DNA of 64,000 bases from Pararhizobium_B sp963760965 (GCA_963760965.1 CAVXEW010000009.1:1-64000), one strand, 5' to 3'. Numbered from the stretch's first letter, positions 19,255 to 27,765 are shown. Numbers and translations: made by a program. The notes: generated by a model from the letters alone, not told the origin.

Positions 19255-20280
19255 ATGAACCAAAACGACATTGCCAAAGACGTCATAAGGAACAAGGCCT
19301 TTCTCACCGGGCTTCCGCCTGTACAGCGCAAACTCGTCAAGTGGGGCTCTCACACCGTTGAACCGCTGGCATCCGCCTGCGTCCGCGCCAGACCTACCAA
19401 AATCCGCGCGGGCATCGCAAAGCTGGAATTGTTCTTCGCCTCGAAGTTGCCCGGAACCATCAAGTCGTTGAAGAGCTCCATTCTTCCGGACAACAGGACC
19501 AATTCCACGACGTCGCACGCGTCCGGCGAGCCGGCCACCGTCCAGCAATCGACATTCGATCTGCAGCAGAACGCATGTCTCGAAGCATCGTTCAGCAAGG
19601 AACTAGCTGATTCCCTCGCTGTTCAATTTAAGGCTGGCCATGGCGTTGGGGAACATGTCCCCGTCAATATTGGCGAGGGCAAAAGCGTAACGGTCTCTCA
19701 CTGCTTTGCCCGTGACGTACCGGGACATTTCAATGCATTTTACTATGATGGCAACAAGATTTCCGAAGAAATAAACGCCCCCCAGCCCAAGGACCACATA
19801 AACAATTCAAACGAATTTGAGAAACAGTGGCAAAACATAATACTTGTTCGTTACTTGATCGAACAGGGAGTCACCGCAAACGACATTCTGGAGATCAGCA
19901 AGGTTTGCAATCAATCCGCCTACGCCACATTGTCGATCGAGATGATGCATCACGACCTTGTAATGGAATTGCCCGGCAATAAACAGGCCGTGCTAAGCAG
20001 TGAACTTCCGTCCGAATGGCATATCAATCCCGTCGTTGACGGCTATGACGTGGTTCTCTCAGCGAAGGGAGACCTGAAACACCTACCGACCAAAAGCGGA
20101 GAAATTCAACATTTTTCAGAGGACTCGAAGATGGAACAGGAAATCAAGATCCATTTTCGCAGGGATAGCGAAGGGAAACTTGAGGTCAAAGACGTCAGCG
20201 GTAGCATCCAGGTCAAGGCATGGAGCGAGGACGGAAAGCCCCTCACGCCCTCGGCGGCGCGCGAGGCCTCCCAGGACTGA
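19255..20280 (+). CDS. Unknown protein, tandem paralogue 1
   Basis: A 341-residue soluble protein I do not recognise. It has no signal peptide or membrane segment. It shares three blocks with the product of 20670-21482: an N-terminal block (Q-R-x-V/L-KWG...FASKLP...ILP), a middle block (VCNQ, then LPGNKQAVLSSELPS and VVDGYDVVLSA), and a C-terminal block (MEQEIKIHFRRDSEGKL ending LTPSAA). A region at about 105-195 is present only in this copy. The DNA is much AT-richer than its surroundings (about 42% GC in 19801-19920), suggesting horizontal origin. The ATG aligns with the start of the second copy. Secreted effector, toxin or structural roles are all possible; none is supported. Confidence 0.75.
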   Translation: MNQNDIAKDVIRNKAFLTGLPPVQRKLVKWGSHTVEPLASACVRARPTKIRAGIAKLELFFASKLPGTIKSLKSSILPDNRTNSTTSHASGEPATVQQSTFDLQQNACLEASFSKELADSLAVQFKAGHGVGEHVPVNIGEGKSVTVSHCFARDVPGHFNAFYYDGNKISEEINAPQPKDHINNSNEFEKQWQNIILVRYLIEQGVTANDILEISKVCNQSAYATLSIEMMHHDLVMELPGNKQAVLSSELPSEWHINPVVDGYDVVLSAKGDLKHLPTKSGEIQHFSEDSKMEQEIKIHFRRDSEGKLEVKDVSGSIQVKAWSEDGKPLTPSAAREASQD

Positions 20281-20288
20281 AATAGCAT

Positions 20289-20346
20289 GAAAGTCCGGCG
20301 GACTTTCCGGAAACGGGCCGCGGGAGTCAGGGGCCTGAACGGGCGT
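20289..20346 (+). repeat. Downstream direct repeat with hairpin, copy 1
   Basis: This 58-bp segment recurs at 21491-21548 with three mismatches. It begins with a perfect 8-bp hairpin (GAAAGTCC at 20289-20296, GGACTTTC at 20300-20307, loop GGC), followed by a GC-rich segment ending GGGCCTGAACGGGCGT. It lies 8 bp after the stop of paralogue 1. The hairpin is probably the cassette terminator, and its near identity marks the cassette boundary. Confidence 0.75.
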
Positions 20347-20390
20347 GTCGACATGGGCGGCGCGCCCGACCGTTTGCCGCGCAACGCCCC

Positions 20391-20525
20391 TGTGGCCGCA
20401 TCGGTGAGGACGCCGAAGGTGCGCGATCTCGGGGAGAGGATCGGCCACTCCTCCTGAGCACCCGATGATCACCGCCTGCACTTCAATACGCCGATGAACG
20501 ACTGCACACGCGGCCTCAGCCGACC
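20391..20525 (+). pseudogene. nrdJ: Decayed internal fragment of nrdJ
   Basis: Positions 20415-20500 align without gaps to nrdJ 16510-16595; I count about 70 of 86 bases identical by eye. Weaker matching runs from about 20391 to 20525. Read in the nrdJ frame it gives KVRDLGERIGHSS, stop, then LHFNTPMND, against KARDLWEKIGHAA, W, then LHFNTTMND in NrdJ. A Trp codon has become TGA and a base is lost further on. It is non-functional and lies between the two paralogue cassettes in the same orientation as nrdJ. Confidence 0.8.
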
Positions 20526-20575
20526 GGTGCAGGAACCGAAAGATCGAACTCGGAGTCGCCCAAATTGCACCAAGA

Positions 20576-20614
20576 TGTGTCAAACGTGACACTTCTCCGC
20601 GTTCGATCTGCTAG
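20576..20614 (+). promoter_or_regulatory. Palindromic promoter/operator repeat, copy 2
   Basis: Second copy of the 39-bp block at 19161-19199, differing only at two adjacent bases. GTGTCA-AACG-TGACAC is at 20577-20592. It is conserved far better than the genes it precedes, as expected for a shared regulatory site under selection or recent conversion. Confidence 0.6.
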
Positions 20615-20669
20615 TTTTCATGGAAACTATTTTGCCGCAGAGACCACCGAGACCGAAAGAAACGACCAG

Positions 20670-21482
20670 ATGCCCGTACAAGAAACTCTCATTTCTAATA
20701 CATCTAATAAGATTATTGCGGCAAAAGAAGCCAGCGATCTGCTCTTTCAAACTCTTTCGCATTCGCCTGCACAGCGCCAGGTTATCAAGTGGGGTCTTCG
20801 AACTGCAGAACTGCTGAATGAGGCCAAGGAACGAGCCAGACATCCGCATCTCCCCACGGATGTTGGCGAGAAGCTGCGTTTGTTCTTCACCTCGAAGCTG
20901 CCCAAAATCTTGAAGAAAGACATTCTTCCGAACAAGGCAGCAAGTACAACTGCGCCGCCCGCGCGCGTCGCTCCGACCAGCGCCCAGGCTCCGGGCAACC
21001 TCCGCGAAATTGCCCGTGACACGGAAAGCCTTGAAGGCACGAAGGAAAACGAGAAGCTTGCGGCTTGCCTGCCCGGACAGAACGTCAGCGCCGATGACGT
21101 TGTCGAGATCGGCCAGGCTTGCAATCAGGTGCTCTACGGTGCACAGGCAGATCAGGAATTGAAGATAAAACTCCCGGGCGGCGAAGAAGCCGTGCTGAGC
21201 AATAGCCTTCCATCAAATTGGCAGATCAAGACCGTTGAGAACGGCTATGACGTGGTCCTGTCAGCCGAAAGAAATTTTGATGAACTCCCGACGACGAATG
21301 GAGGAGTCTTCGAATTTTCCAACCGCTCGATCATGAAACAGGAAATCACGGTCCAGCTGCGCAGGGATCCGGAGGGAAATCTGCAGGTCGAAAACGTCGA
21401 CAGATGGTTCGACGTCAAGGCATGGAGCATGGCGGGAGACCCCCTCACGCCTTCGGCGGCGAGCGAACGCGCCCGCAACTGA
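20670..21482 (+). CDS. Unknown protein, tandem paralogue 2
   Basis: A 270-residue soluble protein homologous to the product of 19255-20280 but lacking its central insert. Shared features: QVIKWG and FFTSKLPKILKKDILP near the N-terminus, a Thr/Ala/Pro-rich linker (about 95-118), QACNQ, LPGGEEAVLSNSLPS, VENGYDVVLSA, and the C-terminal MKQEITVQLRRDPEGNLQV ending LTPSAA. ATG 20670 was chosen because it aligns with the start of paralogue 1 (both follow GACCAG); the frame is open from 20565. No signal peptide, transmembrane segment or known catalytic motif is visible. Function unknown. Confidence 0.75.
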   Translation: MPVQETLISNTSNKIIAAKEASDLLFQTLSHSPAQRQVIKWGLRTAELLNEAKERARHPHLPTDVGEKLRLFFTSKLPKILKKDILPNKAASTTAPPARVAPTSAQAPGNLREIARDTESLEGTKENEKLAACLPGQNVSADDVVEIGQACNQVLYGAQADQELKIKLPGGEEAVLSNSLPSNWQIKTVENGYDVVLSAERNFDELPTTNGGVFEFSNRSIMKQEITVQLRRDPEGNLQVENVDRWFDVKAWSMAGDPLTPSAASERARN

Positions 21483-21490
21483 AGAATTTT

Positions 21491-21548
21491 GAAAGTCCGG
21501 CGGACTTTCGGGAAACGGGCCGCGGGTGTTAGGGGCCTGAACGGGCGT
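21491..21548 (+). repeat. Downstream direct repeat with hairpin, copy 2
   Basis: Partner of 20289-20346 (55 of 58 identical). The 8-bp hairpin is at 21491-21498 and 21502-21509. Weaker similarity between the two downstream regions continues for about another 40 bp, so the duplicated unit ran past the hairpin. Confidence 0.75.
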
Positions 21549-21678
21549 ACCGACCTCCGGGACGGTGCGCCCGAACGACCTTCGCGCACCGCGACAGAGC
21601 CCGCCGGATCGCAAGCCTGCCGCGCCAATCCTTGCCGGCCCGTCGCGATGCCCGGAACTCCGCTGCTGTGCGGTTCGC

Positions 21679-22401
21679 TCAGCCCCTCCGGATGATCCGG
21701 TCCAGTTCGGAACGCATTTCCAGGTAGCATTCGCACGACTTCTGCTCCAGGCCGCGTCGGTCAAGGATCGAGATGCGCCCGTAGCTGTAGTCTATCAGTC
21801 CGGCGCGCTTGAGGTTGCCGGCAACGATCGTCACCCCTCCGCGCTGCACACCGAGCATCGCAGCGAGATGTTCCTGCGTGAGTTCGAAGCTTTCGGCCAT
21901 GGCATTGTCCTGCGAGACGAGCAGAAGGCGGCAGCAACGCGCTTCGAGCCCATGCAGGCAGTTGCATGCGGATGTCCGGGCCAGTTCGCCGATCGCAAAG
22001 CGCGAGTAGTCGCGCAGCAGCGCACGAAGTTCCGCCTCACGAGCCATTTCCTTCATCAGCAGGTTGCGATTGACCTGGAAGGCGCTGCCGGGAATCTGCA
22101 CGACAGCATCGAGCCTCGCCCCGCCGACGCCGAACAGCGCCCACGGATCGGTAAGACCCTCGATGCCGATCGTTCGGATCTGAGCCGTATGGCCGTCATG
22201 CATGGTCTTCAGCACGGCGATCGAACCGAGATTCACGAAATAGACGTCGACGATCACGCCATCGCTCGCGTTCACCGGCGAGCCGCGTTGCAGCTCCACA
22301 TGACGCAGATTCGGCCTGAGCCGCTCCAGGATGCGCTCCGGAAGAGCACGAAGGACGCCGTTGTTGATGGGCGCCGGATGTTCGTAGGCAGTTGCAGGCA
22401 A
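21679..22401 (-). CDS. Crp/Fnr family transcriptional regulator
   Basis: Regulator of about 240 residues with an N-terminal cyclic-nucleotide-binding-like beta-roll and a C-terminal winged helix-turn-helix (TQEHLAAMLGVQRGGVTIVAGNLKRAG, then DYSYGRISILDRRGLE and KSCECY). It belongs to the Rhizobiales group with the ACN-H-EAR-R-LL helix. It lacks an Fnr-type N-terminal cysteine cluster, so it is probably not an iron-sulfur oxygen sensor. TTG 22401 is supported by GGGAG upstream; the frame runs on to 22908 without family sequence. It is convergent with paralogue 2 and a candidate regulator of the palindromic leaders there. Confidence 0.82.
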   Translation of the reverse strand: MPATAYEHPAPINNGVLRALPERILERLRPNLRHVELQRGSPVNASDGVIVDVYFVNLGSIAVLKTMHDGHTAQIRTIGIEGLTDPWALFGVGGARLDAVVQIPGSAFQVNRNLLMKEMAREAELRALLRDYSRFAIGELARTSACNCLHGLEARCCRLLLVSQDNAMAESFELTQEHLAAMLGVQRGGVTIVAGNLKRAGLIDYSYGRISILDRRGLEQKSCECYLEMRSELDRIIRRG

Positions 22402-22484
22402 CCGAGACTCCCGACCTCGCACGACCCTAGCATGTGCTTGCGGCGGGGTCACGCGGCGGCCGCCGATGGCATCGGGAGGGGCCG

Positions 22485-22871
22485 TTATCGGGACGCCAGG
22501 TCCTCGAGGATGGGACAATCGGGGCGCGCGTCGCCGCGGCAGTTGCAGGCCAGGTGGGTGAGAGTTCGGCGAAGATCCTCGAGTTCGGCGAGCTTCCGGT
22601 TGATCTCCTCGATCTTCGCCTCGGCGATGCGCTTGACGTCGGCGCTGGCCCGGCCCCTGTCTTCGTAGAGCGCCAGAAGCTGCCGGCATTCCTCTATGCC
22701 GAAACCGAGATTGCGGGCCCTGTGCAGGAAGCGCAGCTTGTGGACCTGCGCCTGCGAGTAGGTCCTGTACCCGTTTTGACCGCGCTCCGGGCGGACGAGG
22801 CCGACCTCCTCGTAATAGCGTATGGTCTTGGCGGGAAGTCCGGATTTCTCGGACGCGATGCCGATGTTCAT
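22485..22871 (-). CDS. cueR: MerR family Cu(I)-responsive regulator CueR
   Basis: MerR regulator of 128 residues: N-terminal HTH (MNIGIASEKSGLPAKTIRYYEEVGL), a long dimerisation helix, and a C-terminal metal loop CNCRGDARPDCPIL. Two cysteines are spaced CX7C, the CueR pattern for monovalent copper, silver or gold, and there is no upstream Cys79-type divalent signature. ATG 22871 follows GGAG. No copper ATPase or oxidase is adjacent, so its target is probably elsewhere, although the hypothetical exported protein upstream is 92 bp away. Confidence 0.88.
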   Translation of the reverse strand: MNIGIASEKSGLPAKTIRYYEEVGLVRPERGQNGYRTYSQAQVHKLRFLHRARNLGFGIEECRQLLALYEDRGRASADVKRIAEAKIEEINRKLAELEDLRRTLTHLACNCRGDARPDCPILEDLASR

Positions 22872-22963
22872 GACTGCGCTCCGGTTTCGCCGGCGGCCCT
22901 GCTGCCACTGCCGCCGCGCTTGTGCGCTGGAGATGGGGACCGCCTGCCGGAAGGTCAATCGCC

Positions 22964-23497
22964 TCAGTGACGCGCGAAGATGGTGATTGTCTTCTGCCGG
23001 TCGCCGGACACCTCGGCCCCCACGATGTCGGAGGTCGAGATGGATTGCGCGTTCAGCGCGGCATAGGTCAGGGCGTTGCCCTCCAGCGCCAGTTGCAGCG
23101 CATTGACGTCGGCGCGATGTGCCGTCACCGCGCTCTCGACCTTCTTCTGCGAAGCGTCGTCCAGAGCCTTGCCGAGATGCACGATCCGCGCCTTGTCCAG
23201 TTTTGAAAGGATCTTGACGTCCTGGGCGGTCGTCTTGCTCTTTCGGATCGCCGTCAGCACGCCATCGAGACCGATGCCCTTGTCCTGCTTCTGCACCGTC
23301 ATGTGCGATCCGAACGGAGCGATCGTCTCGTCCTTCGTGCCGGACTGCTGGGCCAGGGCCGGCGCAGCCAGCATCAGGCCGGCGGCGACCAGAAACGGCA
23401 ATGCGCTTCGGCAACGCCCGAACCGGGTGTTGCGTCCTGCGATCGCGAAAGATGCCCGCATGGGCGCGACAGCGGATTCGGCCTGCATTTCAGCCAT
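22964..23497 (-). CDS. Hypothetical exported protein
   Basis: Unrecognised protein of up to 177 residues with an N-terminal hydrophobic segment and an AQQ-type cleavage region (RSALPFLVAAGLMLAAPALAQQ). The mature domain is about 125 residues, helical-looking and soluble, with no cysteines and no known motif. ATG 23497 has AGGAGG 14 nt upstream, rather far; ATG 23488 and 23461 are alternatives. It lies upstream of cueR on the same strand and divergent from a metal exporter, so a link to metal stress is possible but unproven. Confidence 0.6.
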   Translation of the reverse strand: MAEMQAESAVAPMRASFAIAGRNTRFGRCRSALPFLVAAGLMLAAPALAQQSGTKDETIAPFGSHMTVQKQDKGIGLDGVLTAIRKSKTTAQDVKILSKLDKARIVHLGKALDDASQKKVESAVTAHRADVNALQLALEGNALTYAALNAQSISTSDIVGAEVSGDRQKTITIFARH

Positions 23498-23638
23498 GGA
23501 TGGACAACTCGCCTCCTGAACAAATTGATCGCTGGCGGCCGGAACCGGCCGTCCGCGGACGATTTGGTCGCACACTATGCGCGTCCCGGCCTTGCCGCAA
23601 CCTCGCGGATGGTCCGACGCCCGACGCGCGCCCGCCCC

Positions 23639-23669
23639 TTGAACCTATAGCCACTGCAGCCATTATGTT
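23639..23669 (+). promoter_or_regulatory. MerR-type promoter with 19-bp spacer upstream of the CDF gene
   Basis: TTGAAC (23639-23644) and TATGTT (23664-23669) are separated by 19 bp, the overlong spacer typical of MerR-activated promoters. Inside it sits the imperfect dyad CTATAG-CCA-CTGCAG, resembling operators of divalent-metal MerR regulators such as ZntR and CadR. This fits metal-induced expression of the exporter starting at 23744. Which MerR protein acts here is not shown; CueR operators usually look different. Confidence 0.6.
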
Positions 23670-23743
23670 CTTGCAACGAAGGCGCAGGACAAGCCGCCAA
23701 ACGAACGCGACAACGCCGAAACCAGATCGACAAGGTCTCCAGA

Positions 23744-24724
23744 ATGCACGAAGCCCACGACCATGGCCATGACGGCGCCGGACACGAACACGACCACTGC
23801 CACCATCATTCGCACGGGCATTCCCACGGCCCGGGCCATGTCCACGCTCCCGCCCACTTCGGCAAGGCGTTCGCAATCGGGATCACGCTGAACGTCGCTT
23901 TCGTCATCGTCGAGACAGCATACGGGCTTCTCGGCAACTCCATGGCCCTGCTGGCCGATGCCGGGCACAACCTTTCGGACGTGCTGGGTCTCCTCGTCGC
24001 CTGGGTCGCCATCCTGCTCGGATCCCGTCCGCCGTCCCGCAACTTCACCTACGGCCTGCGCAAATCTTCCATTCTCGCCGCACTCTTCAACGCCCTGATC
24101 CTCCTTGTCGCGGTCGGGGGCATCGCGGCGGAAGCGATCCGGCGCTTCTTCGAGCCGGAACCGGTTGCCGGTTCGACCGTAATGATCGTCGCCGCCGTAG
24201 GCATCGTCATCAACGCAGTGACGGCGGCCCTCTTCTCCTCTGGACGCAAGGGAGATCTCAATATCCGCGGCGCATATCTGCATATGATGGCGGACGCCGC
24301 CGTCTCGCTCGGCGTCGTGGTGGCGGGCCTGGTCATCCTCGAAACCGGCTGGGAATGGCTTGATCCTTTGGTCAGCCTGGCGATCGCCGGCGTCATACTC
24401 TGGGGCACATGGGGCCTTCTCAAGGAAAGCGTCTCGATGTCGATGGCGGGCGTTCCATCCGGTATCGACATCGACGAGGTGCGAAGCGCCCTCGCCCGAC
24501 GTCCCGGCGTCGAGGACGTGCACGATCTCCATGTCTGGGCGATGAGCACCACGGAAACCGCGCTCACTTGCCATCTCCTCGTTCCGGACGGCAATCCGGG
24601 AACCGAATTCCTCCGCGAGACCAGCCACATGCTGGAGGATGAATTCGGCATCGGGCATGCGACGGTCCAGATCGAGACGGATCGGCGGACGACCTGCCGG
24701 CTGGCCGCGGAGAATGTCGTATAA
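23744..24724 (+). CDS. Cation diffusion facilitator (zinc-type CDF exporter)
   Basis: Inner-membrane metal/proton antiporter of 326 residues. A strongly His-rich N-terminus (about residues 2-38) precedes six transmembrane helices and a C-terminal cytoplasmic domain (SGIDIDEVRSAL, DVHDLHVW). The transport-site motifs are HNLSD in helix 2 and HMMAD in helix 5. This HxxxD/HxxxD pair is typical of zinc-selective CDFs (ZitB/ZnT type). A MerR-type promoter lies 75 bp upstream, suggesting metal induction. Confidence 0.92.
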   Translation: MHEAHDHGHDGAGHEHDHCHHHSHGHSHGPGHVHAPAHFGKAFAIGITLNVAFVIVETAYGLLGNSMALLADAGHNLSDVLGLLVAWVAILLGSRPPSRNFTYGLRKSSILAALFNALILLVAVGGIAAEAIRRFFEPEPVAGSTVMIVAAVGIVINAVTAALFSSGRKGDLNIRGAYLHMMADAAVSLGVVVAGLVILETGWEWLDPLVSLAIAGVILWGTWGLLKESVSMSMAGVPSGIDIDEVRSALARRPGVEDVHDLHVWAMSTTETALTCHLLVPDGNPGTEFLRETSHMLEDEFGIGHATVQIETDRRTTCRLAAENVV

Positions 24725-24847
24725 CAGCCCGCAAGCTTTTCATTCACCGGACATTTACCATATTTCCCGAAGACGTGTGCGACGATCCCCTCCAGCGGCC
24801 CGTCGACTGCGTTGGGGAAAGGGACTTCAAGAACACCGGGTATTGGA

Positions 24848-26203
24848 ATGAAAATGCACTGGCTCCTCGCCGCCTTCTCCGTTTCCGCTCTCGCGCTTGC
24901 CCTGTCGGCGGCTCCGGTCGCAGCCCAGCAGGTCGTGCGCTACGGCCCGCAGGGACCCATGGTCCTGGTCGGACCGGACGGCCGGGTGCTCGACCAGGTC
25001 CCGGAGTACGGCAACGTCCAGGTCTACCGCAACCTGCGCGGACAGCGCGTGCTGGTCGATGACCGCGGCCACCTTGTAGCGACGGAAGTTCCCCTGGATG
25101 CCGTCCGCAACCGGGACCTCGGAAGTCCGGACGTCGTCCGGCTTCCGCGCTCCGGGCGGAACGGGTCGGTGGAACGGCTGGACCTTCCGCCTCCGCCCGG
25201 TCCGGGCGATGGCGACACGCGCTCCGGAAACGGCGTCGTACCGGCGCTCAATTCGCCGGAAATCCGTTCCTTTCCCTCGCAGCAGCGCTCGACCGGGCCG
25301 CAGCAAGAGCCTGCCGCGCCAGCCCGGCCGACGACTGCCGGGAAAGCCTCGAAGCAGCAGATGGCCGCGCTCGAAGTTCTCCTAGACCGCTCCGGTGCCT
25401 CTCCCGGTGTCATCGACGGGCGCATGGGAGACAATGTGCGGAAGGCGCTCGACGCCTACGCGACCATGACCGGTCAACGTCTCGATCCCTCCCGGCATGC
25501 CTTCATCGAACGCAAGCTCCAGGATACCGGCGGGCCGGCATTCCAGGACTACAGGATCACGGCCTCCGACGCCGCCGGACCCTACGTCGCGTCCATTCCG
25601 ACGGACTATGCCGAAAAGGCGCAGCTGACGCGATTGTCCTACACGTCGACCGCCGAGATGCTGGCCGAGCGCTTTCACATGGACGAGGGCTACATGAAGG
25701 CGATCAACCCGGGGGCGGACTTCTCCGTGCCGGGCACCGTCATAAAGGTTGCCGCTCCCGGAAAGGACAAGAAGGCGGAGGTCGCCCTGATTATCGTCGA
25801 CAAGACGGCCAGCCAGGTCCGCGCCTATACCGCCGACGGCACGCTGGTTGCGGCCTATCCGGCGACGATCGGTTCGACCGATCTTCCGTCTCCTTCGGGC
25901 ACGGTCAAGGTGGACAGGATCGCACCCGACCCGAACTACACCTACAACCCCAAGATCAATTTCAAGCAGGGAAACAACGACCACGTCCTGACCGTGCCGC
26001 CCGGCCCGAACGGCCCGGTCGGCAACATGTGGATCGCCCTGTCGAAGCCGACCTACGGCATCCACGGAACGCCGGAACCCTCGCGCATCGGCAAGTCGAA
26101 CAGCCATGGCTGCGTGCGCCTGACCAATTGGGACGCGCACGAACTGTCGAAGATGATCAAGCCCGGCGTGACCGTGAAGTTCACGGGCGGCAGCGAAGGG
26201 TAG
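24848..26203 (+). CDS. L,D-transpeptidase (YkuD family)
   Basis: Periplasmic peptidoglycan cross-linking enzyme, 451 residues, with a signal peptide (MKMHWLLAAFSVSALALALSAAPVAAQQ). The catalytic domain near the C-terminus holds HGTPEPSRIGKSNSHGCVRLTNWD, with catalytic Cys422. A LysM-like segment (MLAERFHMDEGYMKAINPG) precedes it. The middle (about 85-170) is Pro/Arg-rich and probably a spacer. It forms 3-3 cross-links or attaches proteins to peptidoglycan. ATG 24848 is chosen over 24812 because it starts the signal peptide. Confidence 0.9.
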   Translation: MKMHWLLAAFSVSALALALSAAPVAAQQVVRYGPQGPMVLVGPDGRVLDQVPEYGNVQVYRNLRGQRVLVDDRGHLVATEVPLDAVRNRDLGSPDVVRLPRSGRNGSVERLDLPPPPGPGDGDTRSGNGVVPALNSPEIRSFPSQQRSTGPQQEPAAPARPTTAGKASKQQMAALEVLLDRSGASPGVIDGRMGDNVRKALDAYATMTGQRLDPSRHAFIERKLQDTGGPAFQDYRITASDAAGPYVASIPTDYAEKAQLTRLSYTSTAEMLAERFHMDEGYMKAINPGADFSVPGTVIKVAAPGKDKKAEVALIIVDKTASQVRAYTADGTLVAAYPATIGSTDLPSPSGTVKVDRIAPDPNYTYNPKINFKQGNNDHVLTVPPGPNGPVGNMWIALSKPTYGIHGTPEPSRIGKSNSHGCVRLTNWDAHELSKMIKPGVTVKFTGGSEG

Positions 26204-26227
26204 AGACGCCGCCCGGCCGAAGACAGG

Positions 26228-27571
26228 CTAGGCTTCCCCGGCGGGGTCGTCGCCGCCTGGCCACGGCTTCCGGACGATCTCAACCGGCGTGCGCACCAGT
26301 ATCTCGCGATGCGGGAACGGAATGTTGATCCCTGCCTCCTTGAAGGCGTCCCAGAGTGCCAGCAGGACCTGTCCGCGAATGTTCGTCAGCCCTTGCTGGG
26401 GATCCGATATCCAGAAGCGGAGCTTGAAGTCGAGCGAGGACGCGCCGAAGGCCGTCATCCAGCAGACGGGATCGCTGTGGCTCAGCACGCGCGGGACGCG
26501 GCGGGCCGCCTCGACCGCGATCCGTGCCACCTCGTGCGGGTTGCTGTCGTACGAGACGCCGAAATCGACGTCCAGGCGAACAAACTCGTTCGAGAAAGAC
26601 CAGTTCACGACGCGCTGGGCGATCAGGTCCTCGTTCGGGATGAGATATTCGCGTCCGTCGCGCGTAATGACCGATACGAACCGGGCGCGGAGTTCCCTGA
26701 TCCACCCGAACGTGTCGCCGAGTTCGATCGTGTCGCCCGGCTTGATGGACTTGTCCATCAGGATGATGATGCCGGAGATGAAGTTCGACACCACCTTCTG
26801 AAGCCCGAAACCGATGCCGACGCCGATGGCGCCGGAAAAAACCGTCAACGCCGTGAGGTCGATCCCCGTCGCTGTCAGGGCTATTGCGGCGGCCACGCCG
26901 ATCAGCATGATCTTCGCGATCTTCGTCAGCAGGACCTTGAGCGAAGGCGAGAGGTCTTCCGCCCGCGAGATCCGGTTTTCGACGAAGTTTCCCGTGAACA
27001 CCGCCAGGGAAAAGAGGACGGTCGTAACCACGACGATCTTCAGGGCCGACAGCGCCGACAGATGGAAGGATCCCAGATTGATCGCCATGGTGTCCATGGC
27101 TTCGGCGACCGGCTTCTGGATGTTGAGGACCTGGACCGCCACATAGCACCAGATCACGAGCGCCACCGTGCGCGCCAGAGTGCGGTTGCGGATGATGCGT
27201 GTCAGCACCGCGATCACGAGCCACGCGGTTGCCAGGGACAAAGCGATTGCGATGAGGTTGCTGCGGCTCGGCCAGGTGATCGAGACCATGACCAGCCGCG
27301 TGAACCAGAGAATGACGATGAAAATCAGCCACTCGGTTCGCCGCAGGAAGGCGATGATCAGTCGCAGGAGACCGGGATTGGCCTTGAAGTTGCGCGCATG
27401 CGCCTCGAGCTTGTCTTCGATCACCCGCCCGAGTGGATGCGCGGCGAGCAGCGCGACGACAATGATGCCGATCTGGTAGAAGGCCCAGGGCTGGGAAAAG
27501 TAGTCGCGAATTCCTCCAAGCAGCGCGGACAGCCAGGCGGCGAATTCCGTCACGCTCGCGTTCATGTGCAT
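26228..27571 (-). CDS. Mechanosensitive ion channel family protein (MscS-like)
   Basis: Inner-membrane protein of 447 residues with several hydrophobic helices, then the MscS pore helix and beta domain: TVFSGAIGVGIGFGLQKVVSNFISGIIILMDKSIKPGDTIELG is recognisable, followed by the cytoplasmic cage (NEDLIAQRVVNWS). It has more N-terminal helices than minimal MscS, resembling longer MscS-type channels. Role: pressure release under hypo-osmotic shock. ATG 27571 follows GGGGAG; ATG 27565 is almost equivalent. Confidence 0.9.
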   Translation of the reverse strand: MHMNASVTEFAAWLSALLGGIRDYFSQPWAFYQIGIIVVALLAAHPLGRVIEDKLEAHARNFKANPGLLRLIIAFLRRTEWLIFIVILWFTRLVMVSITWPSRSNLIAIALSLATAWLVIAVLTRIIRNRTLARTVALVIWCYVAVQVLNIQKPVAEAMDTMAINLGSFHLSALSALKIVVVTTVLFSLAVFTGNFVENRISRAEDLSPSLKVLLTKIAKIMLIGVAAAIALTATGIDLTALTVFSGAIGVGIGFGLQKVVSNFISGIIILMDKSIKPGDTIELGDTFGWIRELRARFVSVITRDGREYLIPNEDLIAQRVVNWSFSNEFVRLDVDFGVSYDSNPHEVARIAVEAARRVPRVLSHSDPVCWMTAFGASSLDFKLRFWISDPQQGLTNIRGQVLLALWDAFKEAGINIPFPHREILVRTPVEIVRKPWPGGDDPAGEA

Positions 27572-27765
27572 GATCTCCCCCGGACAGGCCACGGCGAATT
27601 CAGCATAAATGACCCGCACCGGCAAATGCTTTGCCCGGAACTCCTGCGGAGCCGGCTGCGCTCGCTGCGTTCAACTCGTTCGCTGGCATGAAACAAGCTG
27701 TCAGCGACGAAACGGGAACGTAACCCCGGAACCCGCGTTTCATGGCTGCCAAAACAGCGGAGAGC

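Noticed and set aside
19161..21548. Insertion sequence or transposon
   Set aside because: No transposase, terminal inverted repeats or target-site duplication; the repeats are leader and terminator blocks of duplicated genes.
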